NCBI GenBank assembly: GCA_963816925.1
Contig: CAWFMY010000011.1
Location: 1 to 64,000, forward strand
Direction of reading: 5' to 3'
DNA: 64,000 nt
Origin: CAIWHR01 sp963816925
GTDB taxonomy: Bacteria > Pseudomonadota > Gammaproteobacteria > Burkholderiales > Casimicrobiaceae
Made by a program: the position numbers and the translations under genes. The notes beneath the pieces were generated by a model, which had not been told where the DNA came from, ran no database searches, and was given only the letters and a program-made list of their open reading frames with translations. Every line of letters starts with the position of its first letter. Position 1 is the first letter of the stretch. Below, in pieces: positions 59,899 through 64,000 of the stretch.

Positions 59899-60239
59899 AC
59901 GGATTCCGCCCCGCCATGCTGCGTGCATTCGCTGCCGCAGGACTTGCGGCGGCGGCGCCCGTCGTGTTCGCGCAGGGTCTCGACGCGAAGGCCGCCGACG
60001 CCTTGATGGACCAGTACTACTGCGCGGGCTGCCACGCCATCGACAAGAAGATGGTCGGCCCGGCGTTTCGTGACGTGGCGAAGAAATACGCGGGCGACGC
60101 CACCGCGCCGAAACAGCTTGCGCTGCGCGTGCGCCGGGGCGGACAGGGCGTTTGGGGCACGACGCCGATGCCCACGAACGACGAAATTCCCGATCCGGAA
60201 CTCGCGGCGCTGATTGCCTGGATCCTCATGCAGCGGTAA
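59895..60239 (+). CDS. Periplasmic c-type cytochrome, cytochrome c551/c8-like
   Basis: A 114-residue protein. The signal peptide ends near VVFAQG. The mature class-I cytochrome has one haem site YYCAGCHAID, KKMVGPAFRDVAKKYAGD, and the methionine ligand in WGTTPMPTNDEI, followed by the terminal helix DPELAALIAWILMQR. This layout is the classic cytochrome c551/c552 of proteobacteria. It carries electrons to oxidases or denitrification enzymes. It overlaps the short lipoprotein gene by four bases. Confidence 0.9.
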   Translation: MNGFRPAMLRAFAAAGLAAAAPVVFAQGLDAKAADALMDQYYCAGCHAIDKKMVGPAFRDVAKKYAGDATAPKQLALRVRRGGQGVWGTTPMPTNDEIPDPELAALIAWILMQR

Positions 60240-60277
60240 GGCGCAGGCACCTCGGCCGCAGCACCGCCGAACTCGCG

Positions 60278-60769
60278 CTAGATCCCGAACATCGCCCGGT
60301 GCGACCAGCCGCCGGCCATGAAGAACAACATCGGGATCGACAGCATCACGTTGGCTCGCGAGGCGAGGAACGCAACGCGACGCGCCTTGTTCTTCTCCTC
60401 GTCGGTTGCCGGCTTGAGGCCGAGGATCTTCTTCTGGTTGGGCCAGATGAGGCCCCAGACGTTGAACAGCATGATCGTGCCGAGCCACGCGCCGATGCCG
60501 ATGCCGGCCATTCCCTTCGACAACGTGAATGCGGGCACGAACTGGCTGCCGAGGAGCGCGGCGCCCGCGAGCCACGTCACGACCGCCGCCCAGCGGAAGA
60601 AGTAGAGCGCGCGCGGCGCGACGTGCTTGGTGATCCCGGCCGCGGTGCCGTCCGCCGCCGCGGCCTTCAGCGCCGCGACCTGCACGAAGTTGAAATAGTA
60701 GAGGAGGCCGATCCACATGATGCCGGCCATGAAGTGGACCCAACGGGCGACTGCGGGAAGGAAATCCAT
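60278..60769 (-). CDS. PuuD/CopD-like four-helix membrane protein
   Basis: A 163-residue membrane protein with four helices and conserved histidines (ARWVHFMAGIMWIGLLYYFNF, LFNVWGLIWPNQKKILGL, MLSIPMLFFMAGGWSHRAMF). The first 160 residues of the urate hydroxylase PuuD read like this, including the WVHFMAGIMWIGLLYYFNFVQ start. The haem-c domain of PuuD is absent, so this is a stand-alone membrane domain, common in betaproteobacteria. It may bind haem b through the two histidines. The function is not proven. It is preceded by a 31-residue membrane peptide gene. Confidence 0.78.
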   Translation of the reverse strand: MDFLPAVARWVHFMAGIMWIGLLYYFNFVQVAALKAAAADGTAAGITKHVAPRALYFFRWAAVVTWLAGAALLGSQFVPAFTLSKGMAGIGIGAWLGTIMLFNVWGLIWPNQKKILGLKPATDEEKNKARRVAFLASRANVMLSIPMLFFMAGGWSHRAMFGI

Positions 60770-60783
60770 GTCGGTCGCCCCCG

Positions 60784-60879
60784 TCAGGCCAGGAAAGCGC
60801 GGACGACGTAGTACAGGATCGCCGTGAGGACGAGGCCGGAGATGACGGTTCCCCAGAGGGAGTCGAGCGGATTTTTCAT
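60784..60879 (-). CDS. 31-residue single-span membrane peptide
   Basis: A tiny gene with AGGAGA six bases before its ATG at 60879. The product starts MKNPLDSLWGTVISG and continues as one hydrophobic helix to the end (ILYYVVRAFLA). It sits 14 bases upstream of the PuuD-like gene on the same strand and is likely the first gene of that operon. Short single-span peptides such as CydX and CcoQ are well-known partners of haem-containing membrane proteins, and this one could play a similar part. No homologue is known to me. Confidence 0.6.
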   Translation of the reverse strand: MKNPLDSLWGTVISGLVLTAILYYVVRAFLA

Positions 60880-61218
60880 CGGGAATCTCCTGTTGACGAC
60901 CGAGCGGCCGTGGGTCTGTCTTTGATTCTAGCAAGGGCGCGCGGTTACGGCCATTGGCATCGCGTCCCGCCACCGCCGATGATCCACCGCCACACGCGCA
61001 GGCGTTGCAGGCTCGTCCGCAAAAGCGCGTCCGCCTCGGGTGAAACCGCGTAAATCCCTGCTGGGCGCAAGGCAAACGCCGGTGACTCGTCGGCTTGTAC
61101 GATGCCTATGACGGGAACATAATCAGTACTTTGCTGTTCAACGCGTGCGCCCCGGGACTTTCTGCCGCAACCTTGACAGCCCCGGTTCCGCATTCGGGTG
61201 AAAGGCCCACGGACCCCG
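60880..61218. other. 339-base region without a confident gene
   Basis: No good gene is visible here. A minus-strand frame contains a plausible-looking stretch (TDYVPVIGIVQADESPAF, then YAVSPEADALLRTSLQRL) but has no start codon with a ribosome site. The plus strand has CTTGACAGCC at 61172-61181, a possible -35 box for the gene at 61219, with no good -10 at the usual distance. A remnant gene is possible. I would not annotate one. Confidence 0.4.
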
Positions 61219-62464
61219 ATGTCGATGTTTTCCAAACCCCCGACCAAGAAGCCGGGTCCGGCCGCCAACGAGCCGCGGCCGCGAGCGGTGCCGCCGGCAT
61301 CGGCGGGGAGCCGTCCGCCGTCGGCACGCGACCTCGCCAATCACGCGGCCACGAAGGGGCCATAGCGCTGGCGACGCGCGGCAGGCGGACCCGGGCGGCG
61401 ACATCACGGTCACCGGCGCCAGCCTGATCGAATGGTCGGCGCCCGGCCAACCGAGCTTCGAGGTCGCCCAGGCGAACCCGGGCCTTTGCGCGGTGCTGGA
61501 AGATGCGGCGTTGCGCTACGCGAGCGGGCACGCGGACCAGGCGCGCAAGCTGCTCGAGCAGGGCGTGCAGACCGATCACGACACGAAGCTTTCGCCTCTT
61601 GCGTGGCTCGCGCTTTTCGACCTCCAGCAGCGCGTGGGCGACAAGGCCGCCTTCGACCAGTTCGCTTTGCAATACGTCGTCCAGTTCGAGCGCTCGGCGC
61701 CCTCGTGGGAGGCGGAGGAGAAGCCGCAGGGCGGCCCGCGCTCGAATTCGGGCGGCTACATCGGACTGACCGGAAAGCTCACCGCGGCGGTGGCGCCGCA
61801 GCTGGAGGGCTTGAAGCGCGCGATGGCGAAGCAGGTTTCGGAAGTCCGCGTCGATCTCATGTCGGTGACGGGCTTCGACGACGAGGGCGCGCGCCTGCTC
61901 GCGATCGCCCTGGGCGAGGCCAGGCGCAAGAAATTCACGCTGCAGCTCCAGCGGGCGGAAAAGCTGAAACCGATGCTCGACGCGGCGGTCAAGAAGGGCC
62001 GCGACGGCGGCGAAGGTGCGTGGCTCCTGTCGCTCGAGCTCCTGCAGTGGTCGAATGCGCATGCGATTTACGAGGACCGCGCGGTCGAGTACGCGGTGAC
62101 GTTCGAGCTCTCGCCGCCATCGTGGGAGCCGCCCGTCCTCCCGCAAGCCGCCGCGGCGCCGGTGGCGGCCGAGGCCCCGGCGGCCGAATCCGAGGCGCTT
62201 TGCTGGTCCGGGAACATGCTGGGTTCGGCGGCGATCCAGCTCGGCCAGCTGATCGAATACGCGCATTCGCGCGGGGTTACCGCCGTCGACATGAGCCAGG
62301 TCGATCGAATCGACTTCGTCTGCGCGGGCACGCTTCTCAACACGCTCAACCGGATCGAGGGCCAGCGCAAGGCCGTCCAGTTCGTCGGAGCGACGCCGAT
62401 TATCCGGGCGCTCCTGCTGCTCATCGGCATTTCGCCTCGGCACTTCGTAAAGAAGGCACAGTAG
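61219..62464 (+). CDS. STAS-domain protein, frame-disrupted
   Basis: About 415 residues. The N-terminus is a proline- and lysine-rich linker (MSMFSKPPTKKPGPAA, then PPSARDLANHAATKGP), and the rest continues in the next frame after about 61365: DITVTGASLIEWSAPGQPSF, then a helix-rich domain (LEDAALRYASGHADQARKLL) and two STAS-like domains (SGGYIGLTGKLTAAVAPQLE and GNMLGSAAIQLGQLIEYAHS, each ending in an amphipathic helix). The protein looks like a cytosolic anti-sigma-antagonist or scaffold. It is the gene before hslV, with about 233 bases in between. Confidence 0.68.
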
Positions 62465-62697
62465 GACTTGCGAAGGGGTAGCGGGGCCCCAGCGCGAAGC
62501 GCAAGGGGATGCGGACCCGGAGCAAGGCCGGGGCGGCCGACGGGCCGGTGATTCGATCCACAATTCGGGATCGGAGGCCGCCGCGAGGCGGCTTGCAGGA
62601 ACCTCGAACACGGGGTATTCGCAATCGCAGCGCCCCCCGCAGCGCCGGCGCACTTCGGAATCGACGATCAGGTCGCGGGACCCGCACTCCTGCAGGC

Positions 62698-63246
62698 ATG
62701 GACATGGAAACGTTTCACGGAACCACCATTCTCTCGGTTCGCCGCGACGGCGCGGTCGCCCTTGGCGGCGACGGCCAGGTCACGCTCGGGAGCGTCGTCG
62801 TGAAGGCGACCGCGCGCAAGGTGCGCCGGCTCTACGGAGACCGCGTGCTGGCCGGCTTCGCCGGCGCCACGGCCGATGCCTTCACGCTGTTCGAACGCTT
62901 CGAGGCGAAGCTGGAGAAGCACCAGGGGCACCTCACCCGCGCCGCCGTCGAACTCGCGAAGGACTGGCGCGCGGATCGCATCCTGCGCCGCCTGGAGGCG
63001 ATGCTCGCGGTCGCCGACCGCACCGCGGCGCTCATCGTCACCGGCACGGGCGACGTGCTGGAGCCCGAGTACGGCATCGCCGCCATCGGGTCGGGCGGCC
63101 CCTATGCACAAGCCGCCGCGCGGGCGCTCGTCGACCACACGGCACTTTCCGCCGCCGAAATCGTCAAACAAAGCCTGGTCATCGCCGGCGACCTTTGCAT
63201 TTACACCAACCAGAACCACGTCATCGAGACATTGGAGAAAGAATGA
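62698..63246 (+). CDS. hslV: ATP-dependent protease catalytic subunit HslV
   Basis: A 182-residue peptidase with the threonine active site exposed after cleavage of the short propeptide at FHG-TTILSVRR. Family blocks are VALGGDGQVTLGS, RKVRRLYGDRVLAGFAG, ADAFTLFERFEAKLEKHQGH and YGIAAIGSGGPYAQAAARAL. The start ATG at 62698 or 62704 gives the same mature enzyme. The ATPase subunit gene hslU is not next to it but lies at 51757-53085 on the other strand. The ubiH-like gene overlaps its stop by 4 bases. Confidence 0.94.
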   Translation: MDMETFHGTTILSVRRDGAVALGGDGQVTLGSVVVKATARKVRRLYGDRVLAGFAGATADAFTLFERFEAKLEKHQGHLTRAAVELAKDWRADRILRRLEAMLAVADRTAALIVTGTGDVLEPEYGIAAIGSGGPYAQAAARALVDHTALSAAEIVKQSLVIAGDLCIYTNQNHVIETLEKE

Positions 63247-64000
63247 GCAGGGCGCCGAAACCCGATTTCGACGTGCTGATCGCCGGCGCCGGGCTGGTCG
63301 GTCAGGCGCTTGCGCCCGCGCTCGCGAATTGCGGCCTGTCGGTCGCGCTCGTCGATCGCGCCGCGGTCACCATGCCGGAGTCCCCCGCGGCCGACGGCGA
63401 CTGGGATACGCGCGTCTACGCGATCAGCCCCGGCAGCGCGGCGCTGCTGCGCGCGCTTGGAGCGTGGCAGTCGCTGCCGTCCGACCGGGTGACGCCGATC
63501 GAGACGATGCGCGTCGAGGGCGATGACGGCGGCGTGCTCAATTTCAGCGCCTATGAAATCGGCGAGCGCGCGCTCGCCTGGATCGTCGAGGAACGCGCGC
63601 TGCGCGAGGCGCTCGTCCCGCTCGTGCGCACGTCCGGGGTTACGACGCATGCGCCGCGCGGAATTGCGTCGATCGGCTGGACCGCCGACATGGGTGAAGT
63701 GCGGTTCGACGACGGCGGCGCGCGTCACGGCCCGGCTCATCGTCGGCGCCGACGGCGTGCGGTCGCGCGTGCGCGAGGCGGCCGGCATATCCGCCCTGCC
63801 GAAACCCTACGGACAGACGGCCGTGGTGGCCAACTTCGCCTGCGAACGCGCGCACCACGGCCGCGCGCACCAGTGGTTCCGCGAAGACGGCGGCATACTC
63901 GCGTGGCTGCCGCTGGCGGGACGCCGCGTCTCGATGGTCTGGTCGGCGCCGGAACCCCTGGCGCAGGAATTGCTCACGCTCGATGCATCGACGCTGGCGC
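63243..64000 (+). CDS. UbiH/UbiF-family FAD-dependent monooxygenase (partial, frame-disrupted)
   Basis: The gene leaves the window at the right edge. The FAD fold is clear: DFDVLIAGAGLVGQALAPAL, a second motif within the TRVYAISPGSAALLRALGAW block, then in the next frame after about 63720 ARLIVGADGVRSRVREAAGI and KPYGQTAVVANFACERAHH. These are hallmarks of ubiquinone-ring hydroxylases (UbiH, UbiF, UbiI), which add oxygen to the quinone precursor. Which ring position it acts on cannot be told. The start ATG overlaps the hslV stop (ATGA). The frame change is probably an assembly error. Confidence 0.82.
   Translation, partial: MSRAPKPDFDVLIAGAGLVGQALAPALANCGLSVALVDRAAVTMPESPAADGDWDTRVYAISPGSAALLRALGAWQSLPSDRVTPIETMRVEGDDGGVLNFSAYEIGERALAWIVEERALREALVPLVRTSGVTTHAPRGIASIGWTADMGEVRFDDGGARHGPAHRRRRRRAVARARGGRHIRPAETLRTDGRGGQLRLRTRAPRPRAPVVPRRRRHTRVAAAGGTPRLDGLVGAGTPGAGIAHARCIDAG

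Noticed and set aside
60945..61340. 131-residue minus-strand frame with a plausible middle
   Set aside because: No start with a ribosome site, and its first half is antisense to the N-terminus of the STAS-domain gene.
62465..62697. GC-rich spacer before hslV considered as a second REP-like element
   Set aside because: It has small inverted repeats such as GCGCGAAGCGC, but no clear repeat unit shared with the element at 39993.
1..64000. tRNA genes, integrases, transposases and phage genes
   Set aside because: None was recognised on either strand by eye. A tRNA scan would be needed to exclude a tRNA fully.

Overview
The window is about 64 kb of GC-rich chromosomal DNA. It most likely comes from a betaproteobacterium. 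The evidence is a DksA of the CEET / SLEA type common in that class, a leuS-lptE-holA operon, a bacterial type A RNase P RNA, a FabI enoyl reductase, UbiH-type ubiquinone hydroxylation, an E. coli-type PyrC, TonB and lipoprotein envelope genes, and short c-type cytochromes. I see no phage, integrase, transposase, plasmid, tRNA or CRISPR signal. I do not assign a genus.

Layout. 0-2.4 kb: end of a sugar ABC transporter ATPase, an IlvD/EDD-type sugar-acid dehydratase and a small membrane protein. 2.4-10.8 kb: a MocR-type regulator, three SAM methyltransferases, a lipoprotein, a cytochrome c plus ureidoglycolate-lyase-like pair, and a compact minus-strand run (methyltransferases, DUF1801, GFA-VOC fusion, DUF2277, GNAT). 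10.8-13.9 kb: another methyltransferase and a sugar-acid cluster with a two-gene UxaA/SuyAB-like dehydratase and an RraA-like aldolase. 14-18.6 kb: LytTR and MarR regulators, a TonB-dependent receptor and a small lipoprotein. 18.6-29 kb: radical SAM protein, OsmC, homocysteine synthase, hydrolase, thioredoxin-like protein, GNAT, RsmE, metallophosphatase, ABC exporter, PLD protein. 29-34 kb: holA, lptE, leuS, and a TMEM165/GDT1-type cation transporter. 34-42 kb: DsbD plus a thioredoxin-fold protein, M48 peptidase with a YjgN-like protein, and an HlyD/ABC/ABC-2 exporter. 42-51 kb: a likely envelope or glycan-modification locus (LysE exporter, methyltransferase, two paralogous lipoproteins around an acyltransferase, a secreted FG-GAP/beta-helix protein, a large membrane protein). 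51-64 kb: AEC transporter, hslU, an SOD-like lipoprotein, fabI, FAD oxidoreductase, MFS transporter, rnpB, pyrC, dksA, small envelope genes, cytochrome c, STAS protein, hslV and ubiH.

Sequence quality. At least sixteen genes need one or more frame changes to give a full-length product. leuS, which is essential, needs about ten, and a metallophosphatase needs about seven. In rsmE two restored homopolymer bases repair the gene exactly. Uncorrected indels in the assembly are therefore the best explanation, and I annotate these genes as single disrupted CDSs rather than as pseudogenes.

Most interesting signals. (i) A pyrC promoter and hairpin arrangement that looks like start-site-switch pyrimidine control. 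(ii) An exactly repeated 14-bp AT-rich site upstream of both marR and the LytTR gene. (iii) Two very small membrane or lipoprotein genes, each directly upstream of a redox or haem-type gene. (iv) hslV and hslU separated by 9.6 kb in opposite orientation. (v) A MocR regulator without its PLP lysine. (vi) The uncharacterised 43-51 kb envelope cluster.
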